Assembly: GCA_023935145.1 (NCBI GenBank)
Contig: CM043697.1
Span: forward strand, 54,414,001-54,478,000
Reading direction: 5' to 3'
Source: Bretschneidera sinensis
Lineage: Eukaryota > Streptophyta > Magnoliopsida > Brassicales > Akaniaceae
Length of the DNA stretch: 64,000 bases
Part shown: positions 43,753-55,000 of the stretch, in pieces
How positions within the stretch are numbered: position 1 is the stretch's first letter
Layout of the letters: the number at the start of each line of letters is the position of its first letter
Position numbers and translations under genes: made by a program
Notes under the pieces: model-generated
What the model was told of the DNA's origin: nothing
The model's input: the letters and a program-made list of their open reading frames with translations, nothing else
Database searches by the model: none

Positions 43753-45171
43753 TGATAACTCTGAATAAATCATGTTATTATACTGCTTTTAGGCACGTTT
43801 TTGGTGTTAATCTTAAGCATTAGAATTATGTTGCATATGTTTTTAGCAATTTGAGTTTAGTCTATCTTAATTTACTAATAAGTTGTTTTAGTTGAATGAT
43901 CAATGCTAAGTCATGGAAATCTGTTGTGCAGACACTTGCTGGAGCACTGGAGAGCACTGGAAGACCAAAATGCGTAAAGAAGACAGAAAATCAAGGCTGC
44001 AGCACCGGGATGTTGGCGCTGCAGCGTTGGAAGCTGACAAAAAGAGAGGATTTGGACAGAAAGTTGGCACTGCAGCGCTGGGATGTTGAAGCTGCAGCGC
44101 CAGACTAGGGTTAGAAATTCGTCCTGAAGCTGCAGCACCAGGATGTTGGTGCTACAGCGCCAGCCCGCGGATTCTGAAAGTTATAAATTGAAACCCTAGC
44201 TGAACAAGAGGGAGGAGTGCGACCGTAGAAGAAAAAAACAGAATTTGGAGGAGAGGAGATGCAAAAGGAGAGTTGGAGACACTCCGGGAGGCTACACATC
44301 AAGCTTTTAAATCATTCTTCTCCGGTTTTGTATTATTCTTATCTAGCTATATTGATGTTTTATAATATGAACATGGGTTGTTTGAATATTATTATGGAGT
44401 AGATATTTTTGTGTTAAGGATAGATGGATCTTAAACCTATATCTTGAGTGCTATTTGGATAAGTTGGAGTTTACTTTGTTTTTCAAAGAGTGTGTTTTAT
44501 TGTTCTTAATGTTGTTTATTATTTTGATTCCTTCTTGAGGCATAGTGATGTGTCGAATAGAGAAGCTATGCTTTTATGAATAGTTGAATTAATAAATATG
44601 ATTTTGGATTGTTAGCTATGCAAAGCCAAGGTAAAACATGCCATGAATGAAATAGGAGTAACTGAATAGGGATTCTAGGAAGTTCATGTGGTCCGTTTAA
44701 ACCATAACCGAATAGGGAGATTTAACTGAAAGGAATTCCATTGAACTTAATGCTTCTTAAGTTGAATCAATCTAGAATAGACCTGGAATATTAATATTTG
44801 AAGTTGATGATTCTCGAGATTGTGGTTAGACCTGCATAAGGATAACCAATTGATTTGGGATTCTACCATCTTGAAAAACATAGTAAGTGAAACTTGTCCA
44901 TTCAAAACTCTTGTCAATTATGGCTTAAGTGAATTCGAGTCCTTAGCACGTTAGTTCATAAGAGTCTTCATTCCAAAGTTTGCAAATCTTCCGTCAATTA
45001 TTAGTGCTTTTGTGTTTTTTTCTTTAGTTAATTGCTAGTAAACGTTTCTCCTATAATTATTCGTTTGCTCAAATAACAGCAAGAGTTGAGTCATAATTGG
45101 GAACGATATTTACTCATAATTTTATTACTTGAACGATTAGTGCACTTGCTAGTGTTAATTTCATCGCATCA
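43753..45171 (+). repeat. Athila-like 3' LTR
   Basis: 1,419 bp, collinear with 37590-39034. It has the same GC-rich CTGCAG block, with several palindromes altered (for example GCGCTGCAGCGT), and lacks a short piece near its end (about 45100) present in the 5' LTR. Confidence 0.93.
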
Positions 45172-45775
45172 ATACACTAACACCTTAGGACTTGTAACCG
45201 GGAAAAAGTCACCGAGCAACCATAAGTGGGGTTTTCTTTTTGAAGGGATCTTTGAGTGGTCCTATAGGTGAAACTTTCAACCTCAAGGGAAACACTAAGC
45301 AATGGTAGGGGTGACTTTCAAAAGCTGGAGGAGACTCTGAGCATTCATAGGCGGCTTTCACCCTTATGAAAGAATCATTGAACAACCGTAGGTCGGACTT
45401 TTTCCGGAAGAGACACCATGCAACCGTAGGTGAATCTTTCAACCATTTCTTGAATTGTGTGAGTGGCACGCTTGCAATCTAATTTATTTTATTTTATATC
45501 TTACATGCTGAATTTTATTGATGAAAAACTAGCGCTAATAATTTGGCACACCTTATGTTGGTCTGCTTCAACTTCTCAAGAGAGTCTTTTGTAACCCGTT
45601 TGTGTTGCAAGGAAGGAATTGTTAATTCAACTCTTTTTCAGACTTTTATAAACTAAGTTTTATCTTCATTATATTCTTATTGCTATTATTATTTTGGGCC
45701 ATTTATACTACTCATTTTGTCTTATTTTATATGTCCTCTTCGAAAAATCTCAAAGATAAAAAAAATGCATTTATT
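45172..45775. repeat. Degenerate short repeats of unknown origin
   Basis: Between the Athila-like element and the Tekay LTR, 45190-45450 contains spaced, degenerate copies of a motif like CAACCGTAGGTGAAACTTTC, about 60-70 bp apart (near 45218, 45258, 45340, 45385, 45420). No coding frame is recognisable. It may be part of an LTR of another family. Confidence 0.45.
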
Positions 45776-47641
45776 ACAGAGAAAGAAAGAAAAAAGAAAG
45801 AAAAAAAAGAACCAACACCTGGTCGTCCAGGTGTTGGCTGTGTATGCATGTTACACAGCTAAGACGGAAAAAAAAAAAAGTGGAGAACGGTGGATAATTT
45901 TAATATAAAAATGGTTTTTTTTTGTTTTGTTTTATTTTTCTTACCAAATCTCATTTGGTTTTCTTCTTTCTTCAATTCAAATTTCTTAGTAAAAAGTTAA
46001 AAAGAAAATTTCAATTACAACAGCAAAACTTCATCATATTTGAGGTATTGGTGATCAGCAATCTCAAGAAATTGCTGAAAGGAGCATGAAAGGTAAGGAG
46101 GGGATCCATGGATAGCTTTAAGTGCTACGTGGTGAGTTGGATTTACTTTTAGTAATTGAAACAGATAAAAATATGAATTTATGATATTTGAATAAATGGG
46201 TGAATTATAATAATTTAATGAGGTATTTTCTGTTATATATGAAAATTGATTGATTTGTTGATTAAGAATTTGAAAGTATGTTGAATATTAATTATATAAG
46301 AATTTATATTTTAAAAAGGATGGATTAATGAAAAATATGTTGAGAATTTATATGAAATTTCTGAAAATATGATTGAAAAATTTATATGATATATGAGGAG
46401 ACAATTTAATAACTATGATAAAAATAATAAATTTGAGAAAGAGCTATATAGTTGAATTGAATGTTTGAATGTATGCTTGTTTTCATATTATTGCTCATAT
46501 GCATAAAATAAAAAGACCATAAAGGCAGCTGGTTTGCTTATTTTCATATTATTGCTCATATGCATAAGAAAAGACCAGGAAGGCAGTTGGTCTGGCTGAA
46601 ACATATCGACATATGGGAAGATGTTTCTAGATAATAATATTAAATAATGAAAAAATGACCAGGAAGACAGCTGGTCTAGCTAAAACATGTCGATATGTGG
46701 GAAGGTGTTCCTAGATAATAATATGAAATGATTTGATTAGAAAGAAAGAAAGATAATTTAAATTTATGCATTACATTTGTTTTACATATTGATTATTATT
46801 GATTGAAATGCTAGAGTATCAGTCTTGATTGTAAAATGATTGATAGACAAATGAGTCTCACAAAGAGACAAATATGATGAGAAAGAAATGTAAAAGTATG
46901 ATATGATAAAAATTATCTGATTGACTGATTATACGTTGCGAACCTCAAAACGAGGTAAATAATGATGTTGAATTGATAATCTCAAGATGATTAAATATAT
47001 GATTGAAAAATTGATATGTTTGATGATTAATTTAAGAAGAGATTGATAAATGGTTGGAATTATGATATGAGTAATGATAATAGAATGTTATTTTTGAATT
47101 ATATAAGATAATAGATGAATGAATATTGGAAGATTATTTGTAGGATTGAATTATTATATGTGAAGAAATAGATGATTAATATTGAGGAATTAGAAACGAT
47201 TGAATTATAAGTTGTGATTGGAAGTATATAATAGAGTACTTTTAGTAAATTTAATTCACTGAGCTTGTGAAGCTCACTCATCATTGTTAAATAATTTCAG
47301 GTAGCGGGCAAGACAGGTAAAATTATGAGCTGAGATTTAGACTAAATTATTATCTGTAAGCCTCGTGGTCCACGTCCTCAGACTAATGGAAGATTTTTTT
47401 TGTTGTTGTAAATATTCATGCCTAATATGTTGTATATATGGTTTCTATTGAAATTTTAATAATATAACTCCCCTGTTGAGGGTTGAGGACTTATGTATAT
47501 ACATATATCGACTAAATATATATATATATATATATAGAGTCGATATATGTTTTTATATTGTTGCATATATGTATCGTGCTGGAATTTCAAAATATAACAA
47601 CACTGTCTCGAGGGTTAGCCAACCCAGGATGGGTCGTTTCA
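45776..47641 (+). repeat. Tekay 5' LTR, missing its first 230 bp or so
   Basis: Similarity to 52369-54464 starts only in a GAAA-rich tract near 45776, so the TG end and first part of U3 are absent. It contains a perfect 11-bp hairpin (CCAACACCTGG at 45812-45822, loop TCGT, CCAGGTGTTGG at 45827-45837) and repeated GACCAGGAAGGCAGCTGGTC-type units (46515-46700). A (TA)n run lies at 47516-47538. Confidence 0.8.
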
Positions 47642-47799
47642 ATTTTTATATTAAATCATTAGGTTTTCTAATTCTCTAGACTACATAAAAAGAAATAAAG
47701 TGGAAGATTAAAATAAATTATATTTTAATGCATAGTCTAAGGATGTCGCGTGGACATGGGAGACTTAGAGTTAGAGTTGCTAACCAGATAGGGCATGGT

Positions 47800-48960
47800 A
47801 GACCCTTAATTTTTAGATGAGCTGAGGTTGAGATGGAGGCTGAGTTAGAGTGAGTTTCATAGAAGGGAAAATGTTGATAGTATAATTGATATTAGTAGGA
47901 GTGTGAGAGAATCTGGAGTTGAAAGAGATGAGCTAAGAGAAGCTTATGCTCATGCTCTTGAGAAAATGATTGTAACATATGATAGGGTTGATAGTCTATA
48001 GCATAGTCTTGATGAACAGGCTAGAGCAGTGCTTGAGGTTGTTGTAAATCCAGTAATGGTAGACGTTCAAAAGGGGAAATGTGAGATTATGCACAAGAAA
48101 CAGAGAGATTGTTTTGTTAGATATATTAAGTTGAATACTTTGTTGTTTAAAGGATCTATGAATCTTTGTGAACCTAAGCTATGGGTGAAACATGTAGAGA
48201 GATTGTTTGGTATTTAACCAGTAATTGATAGGCAGAGGGTTGCCTTTGCTTTGTTTAAATTAGAAAGAAAAGTTTTAGAATGGGAGGAGGATACTCTTCC
48301 CAGGGTAAGTGCATATGTTGATAGAACCTTAATTTGGAGTAGGTTTAAGGAGGATTGTTCTTTTATAAATATTGCTCATATACTTTTAGAGCCCAACAGA
48401 AGAGAGATTTCAAATATTTGAGGTAAAATATGTTGACTACGGCTCAGCATGATAACAGATTTATGGTATTGTCAGGGTTTGTATAAAAAATGGTAGACAT
48501 AAAGGAGAAGAAGTGTAAGAGGTTCCTAGATGGATTATATTTTAAGATTAGATCGAAACTATCTTGCATGAGGCATATGAATTATGTTAAGTTGATGGAT
48601 ATAACACTTCATATTGAAAAAGATGTGATGGAGTTTAACGGAGAGAGAGAGAATGGTTGAAGAGGCTTAGACATGAAGGCTCTAGAGGTAGTGGTAGTAT
48701 GAGTGTACAAGGTGGGAGACAACCCCAGAGGAGTCGTCTGTGTGAAAAAATACCTATAATGTAGAGTTAGAGGTAAGCTAGATCCATAGCTTCTATAATT
48801 CAAAGTAATGTTGGTGGGACCCCTAGATTTGGAAGATAGTCTATGGGAAGTGAAAGTTATGGTAGAGGTGAGAGTATACTACCTAGGGGATGTGGTAATG
48901 TGATAGAAAGACTAGAACGTGTTATAGATGTAATCAGATAAGATATTTATCTCAGAATTG
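47800..48960 (+). pseudogene. Tekay gag remnant
   Basis: A readable piece at 48100-48420 gives DCFVRYIKLNTLLFKGSM, WVKHVERLFGI and, after a stop, VIDRQRVAFALFKLE. It parallels the clearer gag at 60860-61390. The rest is broken by stops. Confidence 0.75.
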
Positions 48961-48999
48961 TCCTAATTTGAGGTGTTTTGTATGTAGAAAAGGTGGACA

Positions 49000-50890
49000 T
49001 ATCAATGTTGGTTGATCCTGATGCAACTCATTCTTTCGTATCCAGTGTGTTTATGAAGTCTATTGATTTTTATATTAGACCTTTGATGCATAATCTTATT
49101 GTTGAAATTCCTACCGAAGTATAATTATGATTAAAACTATTTATTGGGGTTGTGTAATCCGTATGGATGATAGAGAGTTTGAACTTCATTTGTTTTCTTT
49201 GAATATGGTTGATTTTGGAGATGAATTTGTTGTCGGTGTATCATGTCTAGGTTGATTGTTTTAAGAAAAATGTATAGTTCAGAATACTTAGGCAAGAGGA
49301 GTTTAACTTTCGGGGAAAAACACAAGAAACTTGCAAATTGTCGTATGCCCTGACAGTTAGTAGATGGTTGAAGAAGGTTGTGAGGAGTATTTGGCATACA
49401 TAATGGATTCTAAAAAGAAAAATAAGAATTTAGAAGAAATCTTAGTAGTGAAAGATTTTCCCGATGTGTTTCGTGAAGAGTTGTCTAGATTGCCTCCCAG
49501 TAAGGAGATTTAGTTTTCTATAGATTTGATTTTGGGTTTAGTACCCATATCTATAACACCTTATAGAATGACACCAATTGAGTTGAGAGAATTGAAAGTT
49601 CAACTTCAGTTTTTGCTAGATAAACAATTTATTTGACCTAGTATGTCACCTTGGGGAGCCCCTGTGTTGTTTATGAAGAAGAAGGATGGAACAATGATGT
49701 TGTGTATTGATTATAGACAATTGAATAAGATCGCCATCAAGAATAAATATCTTTTTCCTAGGATAGATGATTTATTCGAGTAGTTACATGGGGCTAGGGT
49801 GTTTTCTAAGATAGACCTGAGATCGGGTTATCATCAGTTGAGCATAAAGGAGGGGGACGTGCCTAAGACAGCTTTTAGGACACGTTATGGCCATCATGAG
49901 TTCCTTGTAATTCCATTTGGGTTAAGTAATGCTCTTGCAACATTTATGGATCTAATTAATTGGGTGTTTAAACCATTCTTGGATAGATTTGTAATAATAT
50001 TTATTGATGATATTTTGATATATTCCAAGAATGAAGAGGAGCATAAGCAACATTTAGAGATAGTGTTAGAAATTATGAGGAGAGAGAAATTGTATTGAAA
50101 GTTCTCTAAGTGTGAGTTTTGGTTAAGTGAAATATCTTTCTTGGGGAATGTTCTGTCAAAAGATGGTATAGCAGTTGACCCACAGAAAGTAGAGGTAGTG
50201 TTGAATTGCGAAAGATCCACTAGTGTGACTAAAATTAGAAGCTTTTTGGGATTGGCTGGTTATTATAGGAGGTTTATCCAGAATTTTTCTATTGTTGTTG
50301 GACCATGGACTAGATTGACTAGGAAGGAAGTGAAGTTTATGTGGTCAAAAGAATTTGAGAGGAGTTTCTAGTTATTGAAAGAGAAATTGACGATTGCTCC
50401 GGTATTAGTGCTTCTTTCTAGTGATGAAGGATTTGTGGTATATAGTGATGCGTCACATCAGAGGTTGGGATTGGTGTTGATACAACATGAGAAAGTTGTA
50501 GCTTATGCTTCTAGGCAATTGAAGAACCATGAGATAAATTACCCGATCCATGATTTAGAATTAGCTGCCATAGTTTTTGCTTTGAAGATTTGGAGACATC
50601 ATTTGTATGGAGCCACTTGTGAAATTTTTACTGATCATAAAAGTTTGACGCATTTACCTACCCAGAGAGAGTTGGAGGTAGATGAGGTGGATGGAATTGA
50701 TTAGTGACTATGACTGGACAATTTATTATCATCCAGGGAAGGCTAATGTAGTAGCTGATGCATTAAGTTGAAAATTTACAAGGAGATTAGCTGTTATTGG
50801 GAGTCATGATATTAGCTTGATGATAGAACTGAGAGAAATGAGAATGCAGTTGAGTATCAGTGACAGATGAGTATTGATGGCAAATATGGT
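49000..50890 (+). pseudogene. Tekay protease, reverse transcriptase and RNase H remnants
   Basis: A protease trace (DATHSFVSSVF-like) is near 49015-49060. RT blocks include [12 protein letters not shown] and [20 protein letters not shown], and the catalytic FIIDD-type [10 protein letters not shown] (49799-50098). IRSFLGLAGYYRRFIQNFS and the RNase H motif [15 protein letters not shown], then [21 protein letters not shown], are at 50141-50704. Stops at 49634-49636, 49781-49783 and 50369-50371 each fit a C-to-T change in CGA or CAG. Confidence 0.88.
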
Positions 50891-50899
50891 GGTATAATC

Positions 50900-51912
50900 T
50901 TCTATTATTGATCACTTGTTACAGATGCAAAGTAGAGATGAAGGGATAGAGAAGATCAGACATGAAGTATTGAGTGGGAAACCAACTGGGTTTAAAATTA
51001 GAGAAGATAGTATGGTGGTATTGGGACATAGAGTTTGTGTTCCCAATGATGCTGAGATGAGAAAGGAGATATTAAGAGAGGCTCATCATTCTATGTATTC
51101 TATGCACTTCGATAATAATAATATGTATAGGGTGTTGAGACAAAATTATTGGTGGTCAGGGATGAAGAATGATGTAGCTGAGTATATTTCTAGATGTTTG
51201 ATTCGTCAATAGGTGAAGTCTGAGAATAGACATCCAGTAGGTTTATTACAGCCTATTCCAGTACCTGAATGGCTACGGGAGAATGTAAGTATGGATTTTG
51301 TTTCTGGTTTTCTCCACACCATGATGCTATATGGGTTATAGTGGATAAACTTTCTAAGTCTTCACATTTCCTTCCTATTAAAACTGCCTGGAGTTCTAAA
51401 AAGTTGGCTGAATTGTATGTAGTGAAAATTGTGAGATTACATGGAGTACCTTTAAACATTGTATCAATAGGGATTCTAGATTCACTTCTAGATTTTGGAG
51501 GGGTTTTCAGCAAGCTATGGGTACGCAATTGCAGTTTAGTATAATTTTTCATCTTCAAACTGATGAGCAGATAGAGAGAATCATCATAATACTAGAAGAT
51601 ATACCGATGGCAAGTGTATTGAGTTTCTCAGTGAGTTCGGATACTTATTTACCTTTGATCGAGTTTGCATACAATAATCAATATCAAACTAGTATTGGGA
51701 TGGCACAATTTGGGGCTTCATATAGTAGAAGGTGCAGAACTCCAGTATGTTGGGAAGAAGTTGAAAAAAGAAAGATATTTGGTCTAGAAATGATAGATTT
51801 GACTACTGAGAGGATCAAACTGGTTAGAAAGAACCTTAAAGCAGCTCAAAACAGACATAAGGGATATGCTGATAATAGAAGACGACCTCTTGAGTTTCAG
51901 GTTGGTGACTAG
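50900..51912 (+). pseudogene. Tekay integrase remnant
   Basis: The zinc-binding region ILREAHHSMYSMH...YWWSGMKNDVAEYISRC lies at 50916-51212, with the second cysteine pair damaged and a TAG at 51210-51212. Core pieces follow at 51269-51544 (VIVDKLSKSSHFLPIKT) and 51517-51912 (LPLIEFAYNNQYQTSIGMAQF). The TAG at 51910-51912 falls where GDWVFL is expected. Confidence 0.85.
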
Positions 51913-52356
51913 GTGTTTTTGAAGATATCTTCGTGGAAGGGTGTATTGAGATTTAAAAAGAAAGGAAAGTTGAGTTCGAGATTTATAAGGCCATATGAGA
52001 TGATTGAAAGAGTTAGACTAGTAGCATATAGATTAGATTTGCCGCCAGATTTAAACCAATTACACAATAAGTTTCATGTGTCACTTTTGAGAAAGTGTTT
52101 ACATGATGAATCTCATAGTATTCTGAATCAAGCTGTAGAACTTCAGGAAGATTTGACTTTTATGCAAGTACCAGTTAAAATTCTAGACAAGAGGGGCCAA
52201 GTCTTGCGTAATAAAGTTATTCTTTTGATTCAAGTATTGTGGCAAAACAAAGATGTTAAAGAAATTACTTGGGAGCATGAGACAAGAACGAGGAAAGAGT
52301 ACCCTCCAGCTTTTAATGAGTTAGGTAAGAAAATTTTGGAAACAAAATTTTTATAA
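51913..52356 (+). pseudogene. Integrase C-terminus with chromodomain
   Basis: Reads LKISSWKGVLRFKKKGKLS, RFIRPYEMIERV, HNKFHVSLLRKC and then VKILDKRGQVLRNKVILLI...VLWQNKDVKEITWEHE. The last part is the chromodomain that defines chromoviruses; in this group it targets insertion to particular chromatin. It ends at 52356 just before the polypurine tract. Confidence 0.88.
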
Positions 52357-52368
52357 GGTGGGTAGAAT

Positions 52369-54464
52369 TGTAATACCTATCTTCTTAAGGTAAGGGTAAA
52401 GAAGTAATTTGATAGATATCACATGGAATTAAATAATATATACCTGAAAGATTTATTATTGAATAAAATAGTTCCTAAAAAAAGACCTGGATGCTTGTCA
52501 CAAAGGAAAGAAAGAAAAAGAAAAAGAAAAAAGCAAACCGCTTAGATGCTAGCGTCCAGGTGTAGCTTTTGAAGTTTTAAAGAAAGAAAGAAAAAAAAAA
52601 CAGAAAAAGGACCAACACCTGGACGTCTAGGTGTTGGTTGTGTAACATGCAAACATGCATGTTACACAGCTAAGATGGAAAAAAGGTGGAGAACGGTGGA
52701 CAGTTTTAATATAAAAATGATTTTTTTTGTTTTGTTTTATTTTTCTTACCAAATCTCATTTGGTTTTCTTTTTTCTTCAATTCAAATTTCTTAGCAAAAA
52801 GTAATAAAGAAAATTTCTCCAATATTAGAGATAGTACAGTCATTTAATTACAATAGCAAGACTTCATCATATTTATAGTATTGGTGATCAGCAATCTCAA
52901 GAAATTACTGAAAGAAGTATGAAAGGCAAGGAGTGGATCCACGAGTAGTTTTAAGTGCTACGTGGTGAGTTAGATTTACTTTTAGTAATCAAAATCGATA
53001 AAAATATGAATTTATGATATTTAAATATATGGGTGAATTATAATAATTTAATGATGCATTTTTTGTTATGTATGAAAATTGATTGATTAGGAATTTGAAA
53101 GTATGTTGAATATTAATTATATAAGAATTTATATTTTAAAAAGGATGGATTAATGAAAAATATGTTGAGAAGTTATATGAAATTTATGAAATATGACAAT
53201 TTAATAACTATGATAAAAATAATAAATTTGAGAAAGAGCTAGATAGTTTAATTGAATGTTTGAATGTATGTTTGTTTTCATATTATTGTTCATATGAATA
53301 AAATAAAAAGACTAGGAAGGCAGCTGGTCAGCTTGTTTTCATATTATTGCTCATATGCATAAAAAAAATACCAGGAAGGCAGCAAGTCTAGCCGAAAAGA
53401 CCAGGAAGACAACTGGTCTAGCTGAAACATGTTGACATGTTGGAAGAAGTTCCTAGATGATAATATTAAATAATGAAAAAAAGACTAGGAAGGTAGCTCG
53501 TCTAGCTGAAATGATCATGAATGTAGCTGGTTTAGCTAAAACATGTCGACATGTGGGAAGACGTTCCCAGATAATAATATGAAATGATCTAATGAGAAAG
53601 AAAGAAATAAAATTTAAATTCATGCATTACATTTGTTTTAAATATTTATTATTATTGATTGAAATGCTAGAGTATTAGTCCTGATTGTGAAATGCTTGAA
53701 AGACAAATGAGTCTCACAAAGAGACAAATATCAGAAAGAAATGTGAAAGTATGATATGATAAAAATTATTTGATTGACGAATTATGCATTGCGAAGCTCA
53801 TAACGAGGTAAATAATGATGTTGAATTGATAATATCGAGATGATTAAATATGTGATTGAAAAATTGATATGTTTGATGATTAATTTAAGAAGAGATTGAT
53901 AAATTGTTGGAATTATGATATGAGTAGTGATAATAGAATGTTATTATTGAATTATATGAGATAATGGATGAATGAATATTGGAAGATTATTTGAATGATT
54001 GAAATATTATATGTGAAGAAATAGATGATTAATATTGGGAAATTAGAAATAATTGAATTATAAGATGTGACTGGAAATATATAATCGAGTAGTTCTAGTA
54101 AATTTAATTCACTGAGCTTGTGAAGCACACTTCTTATTGTTAAATAATTTCAGGTAGCGGGTAAGACAGATAGAATTATGAGCTAAGATTCAGACTGAAT
54201 TATTATCTGTAAGCCTCGTGGTCCACATCTTCAGACTAATGAAAGAATTTTTTTCTTGTTGTAAATATTCATGCATAATATGTTGTATATATGGTTTAAG
54301 TTGAAACTTTAATAATGTAACTCCCCTGTTAAGGGTTGAGGACTTATGTATATATATTTTCAGTCGATATATGTTTTTATATTGTTGCATATATGTGTCG
54401 TGGTGGGATTTCAAAATGTGATGACACCGTCTCGGGAGTAGCCAACGCGGGATGGGTCATTACA
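52369..54464 (+). repeat. Tekay 3' LTR
   Basis: It starts TGTAATACC and ends GGATGGGTCATTACA. Near its start it carries a 26-bp near-perfect palindrome (52612-52637, core GGACGTC) followed by a hairpin (GTGTAACATGC at 52640-52650, loop AAACAT, GCATGTTACAC at 52657-52667). The perfect palindrome ACATGTCGACATGT is at 53542-53555. Confidence 0.88.
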
Positions 54465-55000
54465 CCTACTCTTTACGATTCAACTACTGTGTCCTTTGCA
54501 GATGTGCTCTCAAAAATGGAAAAGTACTAACTGAAAGCTTAGACCTATTTGATTGACTGATTATACGCTGCGAACCTCATAACGAGGTAAATAATGATGT
54601 TAAATTGATAATCTCGAGATGATTAAATACATAATTGAAAAATTGATATGTTTGATGATTAATTTAAGAAGAGATTGATAAATGGTTGGAATTATGATAT
54701 AAGTAGTGATAATAGAATGTTATTATTAAATTATATGAGATAATGGATGAATGAATATTGGAAGATTATTTGAAGGATTGAATTATTAAATGTGAAGAAA
54801 TAGATGATTAATATTGGGAAATTAGAAATAATTGAATTATAAGATGTGACTGGAAATATATAATCGAGTAGTTCTAGTAAATTTAATTCACTGAGCTTGT
54901 GAAGCTCACTTCTCATTGTTAAATAATTTCAGGTAGCGAGTAAGACAGATAGAATTATGACACCATCTCGGGGGTGGCCAATGCGGGATGGGTCGTTACA
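54465..55000 (+). repeat. Partial tandem duplication of the Tekay LTR 3' half and its flank
   Basis: After the LTR, 54465-54535 is 70 bp of copia LTR-like flank. Then 54541-55000 repeats the Tekay LTR from about 53770 to its end, but without roughly 240 bp. It again ends GGATGGGTCGTTACA and is followed by the same flank (CCTACTCTATACGATTCAAC against CCTACTCTTTACGATTCAAC). Unequal exchange or a template switch would explain it. Confidence 0.85.

Larger units (their letters stand above)
37590..45171 (+). mobile_element. Athila/Tat-like Ty3/gypsy element, internally deleted, with intact 5-bp TSD
   Basis: Two long direct LTRs (37590-39034 and 43753-45171) are flanked by the identical target duplication ATACA (37585-37589 and 45172-45176). 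The primer-binding site TTGGTGCCGTTGCCTGGGAC follows the 5' LTR after four bases, matching the tRNA-Asp-type site of Athila/Tat elements with changes. The polypurine tract AAGTTTGGGGGTG (43740-43752) precedes the 3' LTR. Gag and protease are present, but coding jumps directly to the last part of integrase, so RT, RNase H and the integrase core are absent. The 1.9-kb 3' internal region is non-coding. The LTRs differ by only scattered substitutions, so insertion is fairly recent; the missing enzymes must have been supplied by another element. Confidence 0.93.
45776..54464 (+). mobile_element. Tekay-type chromovirus (Ty3/gypsy), heavily decayed
   Basis: Long LTRs (about 45776-47641, truncated at its 5' end, and 52369-54464) flank gag, protease, RT, RNase H, integrase and chromodomain relics in gypsy order. 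The polypurine tract AAGGTGGGTAGAAT precedes TGTAATACC at 52369. The primer-binding site after the 5' LTR has decayed; the better copy in the element at 58543 shows it was TGGTATCAGAGC. More than ten stops and frameshifts interrupt the coding region. Confidence 0.9.

Noticed and set aside
44111..44302. Minus-strand frames across the Athila-like LTR
   Set aside because: They are non-coding LTR sequence, without similarity and not conserved between the two LTR copies.
46515..46720. Repeated GACCAGGAAGGCAGCTGGTC units as a satellite or centromeric repeat
   Set aside because: There are few units and they recur at the matching place in the other LTR, so they are an internal LTR feature.
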